64,000 bases of DNA from Paramecium octaurelia (lineage: Eukaryota; Ciliophora; Oligohymenophorea; Peniculida; Parameciidae): positions 413,334 through 477,333 of the forward strand of contig CAJJDP010000028.1 in assembly GCA_905182995.1 (NCBI GenBank), given 5' to 3'. The translations under genes were made by a program, and so were the position numbers. Below the pieces are notes generated by a model. It made no database searches. It was not told the DNA's origin and saw nothing but the letters and a program-made list of their open reading frames with translations. Positions within the stretch are counted from its first letter, which is position 1. Every line of letters starts with the position of its first letter. This document shows, piece by piece, positions 22,468-35,900 of this stretch.

Positions 22468-24145
22468 ATGGGTTGTATATGTGCAACTATGCCAAGAAAA
22501 AACTAAATTATGCCAATGCACACAAGAAATAAGGACTTGGTGTTTACTTCAACTGAAGATATTTCTAAAATCTATGTTCTTGGAAAAGTCTTAGGAGTAG
22601 GATCCTTTGGAAAAGTAATAGCTGCTAAAATGAGGAGTAATCCTATGAAATAATACGCTATCAAAATTATAGAGAAAAAAAAAGTAAAAGGCAGGGAAGA
22701 CATTTTGGCCAATGAAATATTTATTTTGCAGAAGCTGGATCATCCCAACATAATCAAATTTCACGAGGTTTATTAGAATAGAATGAACTTCTATATTTGT
22801 ATGGATTATTGTAAAGGGGGAGAACTAGTAGAGTGGATTCCAAAGCGATATAAAAATTTTCATGAAAGAAACATCCAGGAAATAATGAAGAAGGTATGAC
22901 AAGTCAATTATGTAGATCATATCTGCCGTAGCATACATTCATGGTCAAGGAATCGTGCATAGAGATATTAAGGCTGAAAATATTATGATAGCAAATAAGA
23001 AGGATGATGCTGAACCGAAATTAATTGACTTTGGATTAGCAAATAAATTCGATACATCAAAGCTACGTCGTTTAAAATCATTTGTGGGAACTCCAATGTA
23101 CATGGCTCCAGAGGTAATTCAAGGGAAGTATGATGAAAAATGTGATATTTGGTCTCTTGGTGTCCTATTATTTACATTACTCTCAGGCCACATGCCTTTT
23201 CATGGAGAAACTAAAGAAGAACTATACGATAACATTTAAAGGGCTAACGTAATTTATTATATAAAAATGGATTTTTAGATTACCTTCATATACAATGCTT
23301 GGAAGAACGTGAGTGATAATGCCAAAGATTTAGTAAGAAGAATGTTGCAGAAGAATCCAAACCTAAGACCCTCAGCAATAAATTTATTAAAACATGAGTG
23401 GTTTACAAAATTGGAAGTTTTTGAGGAGAAACAAACCTTGGACCATCAAATTTCCCAAAAAGGTTAGGCTTCCCCTTCAAATTCTAATTCAGATAACAGA
23501 TCCATATATTAAATGTTGAAACAAACAGCTTAAAAAGGAGGAAGTAAATTTCGAAAAGAAGTAATGACAATTTTAGTGAAATAATTAAATGAATAAGAAT
23601 TGAGTAATCTAATAGAAAAATTCAAATAAATAGATGTTGATAATTCAGGAACAATTACTATATTCGAATTAAGATAGGCACTCATTGCAGAGGTTTCTAT
23701 TAATATGTTAATGTGTAGGGTTCACCAGCCTCGATTGATGAAATTGAAAGATTGGTCGAGAATATTTCACCAAAGAATGCTTTAGATGTGAAGAAACGAT
23801 CTAGACCTTCTGTTGAATTGAAATACAGTGAGTTTTTGGCATCTTGCATTGATGAGAGGAAGTTTTTGACTAGGGAAAAGGTATTAATTTTATTAATAAT
23901 ATTAGTTATGGTCCTTATTTAAATTTTTTGATACAGATAATTCGAATTACATCACGAAAGATGATATCAAGGAGGCTTTTGCAAGAAATGCAAAGTCATT
24001 CACGGATGAGTAAATTGAAGAGATGATTTATGAAATTGATCCTAATCATGACAACAAAATCAGTTTTGATGAGTTCTGCTAAATGTTTGATAATGCTGGA
24101 ATCTATTAGAAATTAGATGATGATGATGAAGTAATTGAAACATGA
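22468..24145 (+). CDS. Calcium-dependent protein kinase (CDPK), intact EF-hands
   Basis: Protein of about 524 aa starting MGCICATM, a myristoylation/palmitoylation-type N-terminus. The kinase domain spans about residues 36-295: glycine loop GVGSFGKV, Lys in YAIKII (~66), HRDIKAEN (~156), DFG (~179), APE (~206). An autoinhibitory junction follows, then EF-hands: [12 protein letters not shown] (~371-382, canonical), a degenerate second hand, DTDNSNYITKDD (~453) and DPNHDNKISFDE (~489). CDPKs convert Ca2+ signals directly into Ser/Thr phosphorylation and are known in ciliates, plants and apicomplexans. Four introns: 22894-22915, 23249-23278, 23693-23718, 23881-23905. It lies tail-to-tail with a second CDPK (123 bp between stops), and the two share much of the sequence, so they look like an inverted duplication. 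Confidence 0.9.
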
Positions 24146-24268
24146 ATATTTTTATTTAATCTTCTCTAATTTAATGAATGATTCTATTGCAATTATATTT
24201 TAATGAGTTAAGGTATTACAAATTAATATAAATATATATATAGAATTTATATGTCATAAGAATGGATG

Positions 24269-25969
24269 TCATACAATTACAGAAGGAGCATTAGATTAAG
24301 GATCCTTAGATTCATCTTTAAATTCTAGAGTTTCTTAGATTCCAGCAACTCCCATCATCTAACAAAATGCATCGAAACCAATTTTATTCTCATTATTAGG
24401 ATCAATTTCAGATATCATTTAGTTGATTTTGTCAAGTGAAAGTGAACGTCCATGCCTCGCAAATGATTCTCTAATGGCCTCTCTTGATAAATGATTCTCA
24501 TTCTAAGTGTCGAAATATTTGAAAATTGACCACAATTTCTCTCTTGTGAAAACTCTTCTTTCATCAATACAGGCTGTTAAGAAATCGCTGTACTTAATTA
24601 CTAAAGGTTTTGAGGATGTAGATTTATGGGATAAAGTTACGGTCACATCATCTACCTCATCAATGTCATATCCAATGTTCTCCATAATTTATTCAATTTC
24701 TTCTACAGTGGTTAGGGAACCCTAAGAATATTTTAGATCAATACTTCTTGTTGAAGTGCTTGGTGCAACTCTTGGACTGTTATTGTGCCAGAATTATCAA
24801 CGTCAATATTCTTGAATATTTGTTGCAACCTTGCTAAATCCTTCTCATTCATTTGATTTACTAAGACTTTCATGACTTCTTTCTTGAATTTGGCACCGAT
24901 ACGATAAGTCTTAAGCATTTGATATAATGTTCTTTGATCATCCTCAGAGGGAGTTCCTGAAAATCCAGTACTTCTTCTGGGAGGTCTATAAACTCCATCT
25001 TTAAATAACAGTTGAAACCATGGATGTTTAAGACATTCTTTGGCAGAATATCTTAAGTGCTAGCTTTTGTTAAGCATCCTCTTCAAGAGATCCTTAGCTT
25101 CGTCACTAATGTTTTTCCAATGTCTCCTATCAAATATTAACTAATATATATAATTCAAATTGTATACATTTTGATATTGGATGTTTTCGTAAAGTTCCTG
25201 TCGATTTCTACCATAGAAAGGGGGATAGCCCACGAGCATATTAAATAGTAAAACTCCAAGACTCCACACATCACATTTTTCATTGTATGTGCCTTCGATG
25301 ACTTCTGGTGCCAAATAGACAGGCGTGCCAACTCCGGCTTTAAGTTTACTATTTTAATATTATAACTTCCTTACTTGTAGCTGAAGGCATCGTATTTCAC
25401 TGAAAGTCCAAAGTCGATAAGTTTGGGCTCAGATCTGATGTCACGATCGGTAAACATAATATTTTCTGGTTTGATGTCTCGATGTATTATTCCTTATTCA
25501 TGAATGTATGCAACTGCTGATATGATCTTTCTTTAGCATAATAAGTTACTTTAACCATTATATCTCTGGCCTAACCCTCAGTATATGATTTTTAATTTTT
25601 GGGCACGCTCTCCATAAGTTCTGCTCCAGCACATTTGTCCATACAGATGTAGAAGTACAGTTCACTCTGATATACTTCATGGAATTTTATGATATTTGGA
25701 TGATCCAACCTCTGGAGGACATATATTTCATTTGCCAACATCGTTTCCCTTCCCTTCACTTTTCTCTTGTCAATCATTTTTATAGCGTATAATTTTTCAG
25801 CGTTATTTCGCCTCCTGGCTGTCAGAACTTTACCGAAGGCACCTATTCCTAGTACTTTCCCGAAGGAAAATATTTTATGAATGTCAGCAGTTGATGTAAA
25901 GATGTAATCTCTGTTTGTTGTTTGCATAGCAACAATTTTATTTATTCCTTTTGGTTAGAAACAACCCAT
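24269..25969 (-). CDS. Calcium-dependent protein kinase (CDPK), C-terminal EF-hands degenerate
   Basis: Protein of about 533 aa starting MGCFQPK (acylation-type). Kinase motifs are complete: [34 protein letters not shown]-hand 1 is canonical ([12 protein letters not shown]). The third ([12 protein letters not shown]) and fourth ([12 protein letters not shown]) have Ala at position 12 where Ca2+ binding normally needs Glu or Asp, and the third also has Gln at position 3. Its Ca2+ response is therefore probably weaker or different from that of the neighbour at 22468-24145. Four introns of 23, 26, 27 and 23 nt; three sit at the same places as in the neighbour, while the neighbour's last intron is absent here. 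The shared intron positions support a common origin of the pair. Confidence 0.9.
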
Positions 25970-27508
25970 TATTTATTTTTTATTATACATTTACTAAGAT
26001 CTAAGATTTGCTTAAATTTCAAAAAAAATTAACTCACAAATCATATTCTTTTAATCGAAAAAATCAATGGATTTTGAAGTGCAATAAAAACTATATATAT
26101 AATTAATTTGATAAAATCATAATACATTTATGCAAGATTCTGAATGTAGTTTCTGATGGGGATGATGAAATATAATTGATTTCCTTGTCAAGTTCCTTTA
26201 TTTTAGTTACACCCACAATTTAAACTAAATTTGTTTATTGAATAAAAACTCTACATTTGTTATTCCTAAAGAAATTTATAAATTTGAAAGACAAACTACC
26301 CTACTCATACTTTCCTGATACTTTAAATTATTAATAACTTCATGTGAGAATATTATATTATTATATATTAATAAATATATAAATTACAAAAAAATAATAT
26401 ATTCATTTATCTTAATTCATTAATTACCTATTGGTGAAATTAAGTATAAATTTACATATTTTACAATTTCTAAATTCTTTTTCACTTAAAGTAAGTATTC
26501 CTTAAATTTACTATTAAACTCATATTAATAATAACATATATTATTTCATCAAATGAAATTATCTAGTATTCCATGGAACAAAAAAAGAAGGAATATTAAA
26601 GTTAGCAAAATTTCATTATTTTTCAACCAAAAGTTTATCTAACAACTTTAGAATTATATAAAGATCTGAAATTTCAACAAAAATCAAGGAGTAATTAGGT
26701 GCTGTTTATAATACTTAACCTATTTTAAATCAGAAGAATCAATATTCAAAAACCATTTGTCACATAACTAATTTCACAATAAGAGTGATTGCATTTTGCT
26801 AATATTTTCATTATCTTTCTAATGTTTTGGTCTTTAAAAAATTTACAACACTCTCATTAAATAATTTTCTCGTCTGGGATATTTGTTTTTATATTTCAAA
26901 CCCTCTTGTTTCCTCTGAATTCTCCTAATTTCTTCTTACAATTTGTGTTTGTTTGATTATATATCAGTCTACTAATAATGAAATAAAAATAATGAAAAAT
27001 ATAAAAAGAATTCAAAGAGAGAAATTTAATAAGTAAGAAGTGCGAAAGATTATAAAAACAGGAAAATATTGAGTAAAATAATGAAGAAAGGAAAATGTAA
27101 GAAAATTAAGAAGAAATCGAAAGGCAACCATTCCATAATTAATAATTAATTATAAAATTAATTTGAATAATTCCGCTATTCTGATTAAAATTTCTCTTTG
27201 GAATTGGGACAATTATTCATTTTCTAGATTTAAATAGCCTAAAAAATATGCAAGTATTATGTATAGAGAATTTAGATCTTAATTTTAAGTAAGTCAAGAA
27301 GATGAAGTTTAAGAAAAAAAGGATGTTAGTTATGATTATTAGATTTTGAGAGAACTTCTTGGTATGAATCGGCTAGGAGTGCCTAGGGATATTTGAAAGA
27401 AAGCATTAATTGGAAAAGACATGCCTTACTAGAATAATTTAGAATATATTACTACTTATTATTGAGTCTAGTTTATTTTTTAGAATATAATAATTTAATT
27501 CATTATAC
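25970..27508 (+). other. Long spacer with weak coding-like patches
   Basis: 1.5 kb upstream of both the second CDPK and the TmcB-like gene. 25970-26770 is AT-rich with nothing seen. Two patches look coding but could not be assembled into genes: a minus-strand frame about 26774-26980 (contains EEIRRIQRKQEGLKYKNK, ends at TGA 26774) and a plus-strand frame about 27080-27396 (contains RELLGMNRLGVPRDI before TGA 27394). They may be small genes, exons with missed introns, or remnants. Confidence 0.3.
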
Positions 27509-30500
27509 ATGGGAGATATTTAAGGTGAGAGTGGGCAAAACTTAATTTAATCTGAATCGATAGGTTTCTTTGAGAAAGTGAAGCAAATTATTTTTCAGGT
27601 TCTTTTTGTGTTGAGGAAGGATGAAGAATCGGAAGAGTCTTAATTATCATTTTATATATAAACTGGGTTGGATTACTTTTAGATGCATACTTTTCCCTTC
27701 AACAATAACATTTACTATTTATGGAAGGCAGACAATGTGATTGGGTTTGTCTTAAATTTCGTTAATCTCTTTTAATTAAGTACTTACATACCTAATATCT
27801 CGTATTTCGCTCTTCTATCATCAGTGTACATATTGCTTGTAATTATATTGCTTATCATATTGGATATCATTTATGTAAGTTATTCATTTTCAAAAAATTA
27901 ATTTGCTGCAACATGGCCTTTGGTTGTATTGAGATCAGTCACATCACTTGTGGTTACTGTATTGTTTTTGCCAATTACTGAAACTTTGTTTTCTATATTA
28001 TAATGTTAAACAGATCAAACCACTGGGGAATATATAATATCTGGTTATAGTGAGATTTATGTGGTTTGTTGGCAAGGATGGCACACATTCCACGCATTGT
28101 TGACATTGTTGTTCATGTTCATTTTTGTAGCAATATGTGCTATAGTGGCCTATGCATTTTTTGAGCCTGGAATGATGAGTGATGATAGAACAGCAAGATA
28201 GGATAGTAAGGGGGAAGTGACATTCATTATTAACAAGGTGACATGTTAAGTGTTGTATTGTTTTTTGGGAGAGAATCAATCATGGATCTTGGTATTGGCA
28301 ACATTTCTTATGGCTGTATGGTTATTTTGGGAATATAATTTTGATGATCCTTACTATGACTTTGAAGTGGGAAGATTCTATTCAATAATTTCAAGTTATT
28401 ATTTGTGGGCCAACATTTTGTTGTTGATATGCAAGATATTTGAGAATCAGGATTTCAATGGAGGCTTTATTGCTTGGATCATAGGATTGCCCTTCATAGT
28501 CTCAATTATGTTGATGACAAAAAAGTCTAAGATTGACACTTTGATTAAGGTGCAGAAGAAGATCAGAAGTGGCAAGGAGATCTGGGCTCATATTCGTTAT
28601 GTTTTGTAGCTTATTCAATAATAAGAAAAGGACAGAAATTCTTATATGCTCTTGATTGGCTATATAGAGAAGCACAAAGAAACTTGTAAATATAATGATT
28701 GCTATTTTAAATTTAGTAGAAGAAGGAATACTGAATTGGATATGAATGATATGATCAGAGGATTAATTTAGGAACTTGAAAAGATGTTCAAGGACGGAAT
28801 CAAGAAATTTCCTAAAAGTGCTGAACTCAAAATCTTTTATGCTTTGTTTATAATGGAGAGAAAGAAAAATAAGGAAGGGGCCTATAAATAGTTTGAACTT
28901 ATTGATGATAAATGTAAACCTGCATTGTATCAATAATTCATCAAATATAGATATATGTAAGATATTTGATTTATTAAATTTACAGGAAAAGTATCAAGGA
29001 AAATAAGAAGGAAAACAAGGACGACGATATTGTGGAGGCTATCAAATATAACAATCATTAAACAATGTGTGAAAAGAGTATGTAGCAATCAGCAAAATTG
29101 CAAAAGGATTTTTGGGGGGAATTAAAAGAGGATCAACCTGATTTAGGTAAGTTGATGAAGTTAGGTGCAGATATTACATATGTTACTAAAACAGCTAGAC
29201 AGAATTATGAGGAAATGCAAAAGATATCCTAGAATGTATATTAGAGTGTTAAAATATACAGTAATTTTATTTTGTATGTGTTAAATGATTAGAAATTGGG
29301 AGGAGAATTAAGGAAGATAGCTTAGAATATCAAAGAAGAATTTTAAAAAGAATACGGTGGAAGAAATGAATTTTTAAATATTGATAACTAACCTATTCCG
29401 TTTATTTAGGTGAGTGCCAAAAAGGCAGAAGTTGGTAAGATTGTAAATGTTAACACCTTATTTACAACATTTTTTGGGTATTAAAAAGAAGAATTGTTAA
29501 ACAAGTCAATTAATGTTTTGATGCCTAAATTATATGCAGAAAAGCATGACACTTATTTAATTGAATTTTTTGACAATATTGTATTGAATCTAAAATTGGA
29601 AGGAGAAATTGATAGTCAGTATTTGGACACTGATTAAACCTAAATATTTAAACATAAAAATGGATATATAGTTCCATTTATCTATCATGTTACTCTTAAT
29701 CTAGAAACCATGAAATATTTGACAACGTTTAAGAGTGAGAATACCATCAAAAGTTAAGTCATTTTTATTGTGGATAACACATCAAAAATAATGGAAATGT
29801 CATCTGGAGCAATAATCTTTTTTGATTTGGAATTAAAGTAAATAGAAAAAGATGTTTATCTCAATAATTTTATCCCCAATGTTCTGTTATAAAACGAGAA
29901 ACATATCTAGTATAATCATTAAAGCAAAGATGGAGTTGAATGTAATTTAAATATAATACTTTAGAGACATACTTTTTTTCCTGTCTGATTAAAGAGATTA
30001 AGCTGCCATAGAGAATGGATGAAAGTACTCATGTTAAATCGAACATAAATGACGACACTAATAATATAAAAACTGGGAAATGGTTGGTTAGATTAGAGAA
30101 GTTAGAAAAGAATGAAGTCAATTTAGGAGGTCAATAAAAGAAAAACAAGAATTTTGCAGTCAGTACTCGATAACTTATAACAACAACAAACACAAATAGC
30201 AATCCAACTTCATAACAATATCTCTAAACTAAGATTTAAGTTAATCAATCAATTGATGGACAGATTCCTAAATTTGACACTAATTTGGAGTTTGATCAAT
30301 AATATGCTGTCTTTTTATCAGAACTGTATTCAGAACCTAGATATGATGACTATAAGATGCTGTTAAATTAATAGGTTGAAAGTGAGGTAAATCCAGTTGT
30401 TGACTACTCTAGTGACATTGTCATAAGAAGATTAATACGCAATCAAATATTAAATATAGACGAGGAAAAGGAGTAGGAATTCTTACTATAGTTGGAAGAG

Positions 30501-32398
30501 GAAGAAGAAGAAAACTCAATATTCAGGTTTAATTAAAATTAATATGAAGATGAGGATGATTACAAGATATTTGCTCATAGGAACTCTTAAGATCTTATTA
30601 GAAGAGTCTTAAATTAGGATCACAAGCATATGAAGATTACAGAGTTCAAAATATATTCAAATCTCTGGATATTCTTCATCTTCTTCATTACAATTCTTTA
30701 ATATTTATTCTGTCAATCCTACTTTGTCTCTTACAAAGAGAGTATAAAGTCAATTTACTTAGTGAATAACGAAATTATATTTCAAAATCAAGTAATCTCA
30801 CGGGTCTTAGATCTATGTTTACCTTAACAATTTAATATTACTTAGTTGTATCTAGAGCTTTAGTATGCTGCCAACAATGCAACAGCTTTCAATCAATACG
30901 TAAATTCTGCATTATTAGATAACTATTTTGACGATCATTTTATTAATTTAAGATTCTTTGATGATGATTAGTACACTGAGATTAATATCAAATTGGAAAG
31001 TGCTCTGTTGCTGATTGAAACTTTAGCATTAAATACTACACTTTTGAATAATCAAACATTCAATTACAAAAGCAATATAATCTAAAACATAGTCTATAAT
31101 CATTTCAATGTTGTTCATCAATAGATTATTAATATTGCCTATGAGTTATACTCAAATGTTGAAAGCTAGATGAACTAATATGATGTGAATCTATTAATTA
31201 CATTGGGAATATTGATCTTAGTCACTACCCTCGCAATGACAAAGTTCATTACTTTGATGTTGAGTATCAAAATGGACAGAGAGAACATCTTGTTCTTATT
31301 TTTAGATATCCCATAAAAACATATAACTATACTCTATAAGAAGGTTGAATATTTCATTAAAAATTATATTGGCATAGAGGAATTAAAAAGAAAAAATGAA
31401 TTAGAAGGTTATGATTCGAGTGAGGAAGAATAGATGCAGGAAGATTAGATTAAGATTTAAAAAAACCCAGAAGAGGAAGAGAATTTCATTTAATTACAAT
31501 TGAAAAGAAAGAAAATTATTGAGAAATACAGAAAAAATAAGTTTAAAGGCAATCAAGCAATTATCATTCAATTTATATTCATTGCTCTGTGTACATTGAT
31601 ATTTGCTGTTTACAATATCATCAGTTCCGCTAGTGAAAGAAATCAAATTAGATATTTACTCCCTGAGTATTTTTCAGGTTCCATGGACATTTCTGAATAT
31701 GGAAACTATCTCAATATTTTTAAATTAGCTATTTTAGACAATCAATTTAATCTGATTAATTAAACTTCTTATGAGTCAGCTTTTGCTTAAATTGAAACCT
31801 TTACAGGCAATCAATTAAGTTCTGTAAGCTTTGCTTCTGCTCTGTTGAATCAATTGCCAACGTTAAGAAATATGTATTTTGGAATTTACTATGGAGATAT
31901 TTGTAATGAATTAGGGTTAGCTAAAAGTGATATTTGTTATTCAATTATTGAAGGGAATCTTGAATTAGGGATTTTTAATGTTGAACAATATTATTTATAG
32001 TATTTTAGAAATCAATTATCCATTAATTAAAAAGGATAGATTGTTTATGATCCATATATATATGAGATCGATTAGTCAATGTATAATTATGTAAGGACAG
32101 CTGTGGATTAGGTGTAGAGCTATTAATTATCAATGATGACAAATTAGATGGATGAAACATTGAACATTTAACTTATACTTGTTATCATTTTCATATTGGT
32201 ATTACTACTTATTTTTATAATCTATTGGTTACCATTTCTGACTAGTATTAATTCATAAGTAAAATTATTATTTGAATATAATAGATCAATTAAAACATAC
32301 AGATGTTAAATATGATACCTATAGATGTGATCAAAGACAATAAGACAATTAGAAGATTCTTGAAAAATATAATTAAAGATATGAATATTTAAGATTGA
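27509..32398 (+). CDS. TmcB-like multi-span membrane protein with helical-repeat and PAS domains
   Basis: Protein of about 1604 aa. The first ~370 residues have about eight membrane spans. Next comes a helical repeat region of the TPR/HAT type typical of TmcB/TmcC proteins (ELKIFYALFIMERKKNKEGA). At about nt 29400-29600 is a PAS domain (GKIVNVNTLFTTFFGYQKEE). An acidic low-complexity linker follows, then a second membrane module with about four or five spans and large extracytosolic loops, ending in a short cytoplasmic tail. This order fits the tiny-macrocysts (TmcB) family known from Dictyostelium and expanded in ciliates; suggested roles are sensory or channel-like but function is not established. 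Introns: 28957-28985 (29 nt), 29983-30002 (20 nt, very short), 32259-32284 (26 nt). The model is exactly in frame. Confidence 0.75.
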
Positions 32399-32993
32399 TA
32401 ATATTATAATTATATTTAAATTTATTTAAATTAGAATCTATTCTCTAAAGGTTTAAAAAAATGAGATAGTTAGAATTTACAGAGAAGCTAGTTTGATTTT
32501 TTACAAGAAATTTCTAAAAACTATCCTAATATATTTTTTAAAGAATGAATGAGATTCTTATAATATTCATTATTCTAAATTTAAAAAGCAATTTTGCATA
32601 ACATTTGCATTTCAAACCTTCTCTTATTACATATAAAGTGAGTACAAATTATAAATTTCGAGTTTAAGTTGAAAATAATCACAAAAAATAAAAAAATAGG
32701 ACTCAAAATTTACGGTTATCATATTATTAATCAAACAAAAGTTTGATAAATTGGAAATTAATTATACATAATGTCAGAATCAATCATTTTAGAAAGAGGT
32801 CTTAAGAATATACGTTAGCTAAATATACAGAATATATTTTAATTGTATTTAGGCTATAATATATATATTCTTTTATTAATTCCTTTGATTCATATCCCAT
32901 CATAATATTTATTCAGGAGGGAACAATTCTTCTATATATCTTCATATATAAAATATTTTGATGATGTAATCACTTTAATAAATTAAAAACAAT
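32399..32993 (+). other. AT-rich spacer before the cysteine-rich surface protein gene
   Basis: About 600 bp, no gene seen on either strand. Many A/T runs and TGA in every frame. Holds the 3' end signals of the TmcB-like gene and the promoter of the following gene. Confidence 0.4.
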
Positions 32994-35900
32994 ATGTTTA
33001 CGACATGTATATTTCTTTTTCTTAGTGCAGTCACGTATGCTTAATGGCAGCTTGTAAGTGAGGACTTACTTGGATTCACCGTTTCTGGAGCTAATTGGAA
33101 TTATAGAGGTTCCTGTGATTGGAGCAGTGGGTCAATGGGTGGAGGGGGATCTGTTGGGGGTTGTTAAGATAACGATATCGAATACATTTTAGTAGGGAAT
33201 TACAATGATAGAGCCTACTACTCAGTTTTAAATTTGCCTCCGCATTACTAAGTCAAAGTCATAGTGGATGGTTATTTTTTAGATTCTTCTAGTAGTAATT
33301 GGTTTACTGTCGCTTATGATGTCTAAGGATCTTCAACAGCTACTTAAACATTTTAATATAAGGATAGTACTTTGGGATAATTTCAATTAGTATGTAAATC
33401 TATGGGAGGTTGGAATAATTTTGAGATATAAACATTTTATCTGACATTCTAGCATAATGATAACACAGAAATTAGATTTAGAATTTGCGGAACAAATTTT
33501 GGTAGCAGAAATTATGGCTCAAGAGCATTTTAGATTTATGTAAATAAATGTCATTGGTCATGCTTAAAATGCAGTTCTAGCAGTGCTGCGAATAATTGCT
33601 TGGCTTGCTTTACAAGTCCTTCTACTACCTTAGGTTCCCCTTCAACCTGTGGCAGTTGCCCTACTAATGCAGCATTTATTGAATACCTAGATGATACAAA
33701 AAGTTGTGTTGTTGAATGCCATTATTATCGAGTTCCAGATACTAATAAGGTGTGCTAATTTAATGAAAGTACTGATCTTAATTATAATTAGATATGTTAC
33801 CCTACACAACTTACTTTGATGCTACAACTTTCAGTTCTACATCCCCTTGGGTGTTTGTTCCTGATCCAATCAACTACAATTTGGTTTATTCCTAAAAGAT
33901 TAGCACTATTTCTTGTTAAACGAGCAAGAACTTTGTTGGTCCTTTCCTTTATAATGAAGGTTTTAGTGTGACTCTCTCAATTCCTTAGAATATATCTTAT
34001 GTACGATTTAGAGCAACAATTATAAAACTAAATAATTGGATAGATTATTCAGCAGTTCATGTTTATTTTGATAACATAGAGTTTGCATCGGTATACACAT
34101 TAAGTCAGGTGCTTACTGGTCGAAATGCTGATCAGCTCTACTCTGATTCTAATTGTACAAGTCCAACTGTTGGATATTTCAGATTAGAAGCAAAATTAAA
34201 ATCCAACATAACAAATCCAGTATTGCGTTTATAAGGATCTATGGAGTATTTATATTTACATTATTAACAGTTCAGCTGGCTCACAATCATGGGGCTTTAG
34301 AGATGTTGTTATGGATATCATGAAATGCTAATCATCTTGCAGTTGGTGTGACTTTGATCTTAAATGCTATGCTTGTTCATCAGGATTTCTTTATAAAAAT
34401 AGATGTGTACCAAGTTGTCCAACACATTCAGTATAAACTACTGGAGTTTGTACTGACTTCGATGAAGCAATTGATAGTATTTATTCTATTAAGATTTAGA
34501 TTCCAAGTATATAATAAAAGCATTCTATGATTCTTCAAATACTACTGAAACTGATGTACCCACTATTGTAGGAACAATGACAAATGGAGGAGCAGATTTT
34601 TAAACCTCTGATCACTTTCTAAGTACTACAGGTGATGTGTATTTTAGCTATTACATGGGAAAAAGAGTATTAGGAGGTCCAATTGTTTGGTACAAAGCTA
34701 CATTTACGAGAACTTTCACTTTAAATCCACATTATAAATTTAGATTGAAATTTACATTGGTTTTAGGTGATAATTTTTCAGGAAATTTTTAATATACAGT
34801 AGGAGGATTTTCATAGACAATAGTATATACTGATTGTGCAAATACAGCTAAAAATGTTGGTAAGACTCAATAAGATAAATTCATTACTATTGATAGAACA
34901 GAAGTGCACACAACAAGCAGCTTTTCTGTTTAGCTTAAATGCGGTTCAACAGCAGCATCAGTAAAGGATAACTTTTGCATTGTTTATGATTATTTTATAA
35001 TCGTCTTAGAAGTAAATAAAAATTAATAATTAGTGCACTCAATATTGTACTGCTTGCACTGGTCCCACTTGGGCATTATGCACAGGAAAATAAACATTAC
35101 CAACAGGCATGTCATCACCATCCACCTGTGTTGACAATACTTATTATTTAGATAACACAGTTACGCCTCCTGTTTGTAGAACTTGTACGCCTTCTTACTG
35201 TTTAGAATGCTAAAATTCTTATATTTGTACTAAGTGTGCTTCTAATTTTTATTTGTAAAATGGAAATTGCTAATGCTACCCTTGGACCTATTTAACAGGT
35301 TCCAATACTTGTGCAAGCTGCCATGCTTTATGTGATTCATGTTATGGTCCAAGTAGCAATTAGTGTTTGTCTTGTAAAGGTTCTTAACATAGATATTTGA
35401 GTAATAATGTTTGTATTTGTTAAAGTAATTACTACGATGATGGTGCAAATAATATTTGTCAATCAGTTTGTGGGGATATGGTAGTCACTGATGGAGAAGA
35501 CTGTGATGATGGCAATACAATTAGATTTGATGGTTGTAATATTTGCAAATTTGAATGCTAAAAGGAATGTTAAACTTGTGTCAATGGATAATGTTCTGTT
35601 TGTTCTTCTGGTTATACACTTTAAAAGACTATGAAAAGATGTTTTCCTACATGTGGAAATAGTTCTATTGTTAGTTAAGAATAATGTGAGGATAATAATC
35701 TGACTCCTTATGATGGATGTTATAATTGTTAATTTTAATGTTAACTTCAATGTACAAATTGCATCTATGGAAAATGTTATGATTGTGATAATTCTATTGG
35801 ATATTATATTAATTTAGCTACTTTTAGATGTGTTACTTTTTGTGGTGATTAAATTGTAGGAGGCACAGAGCAGTGTGACGATGGAAATAATGACCCTTTT

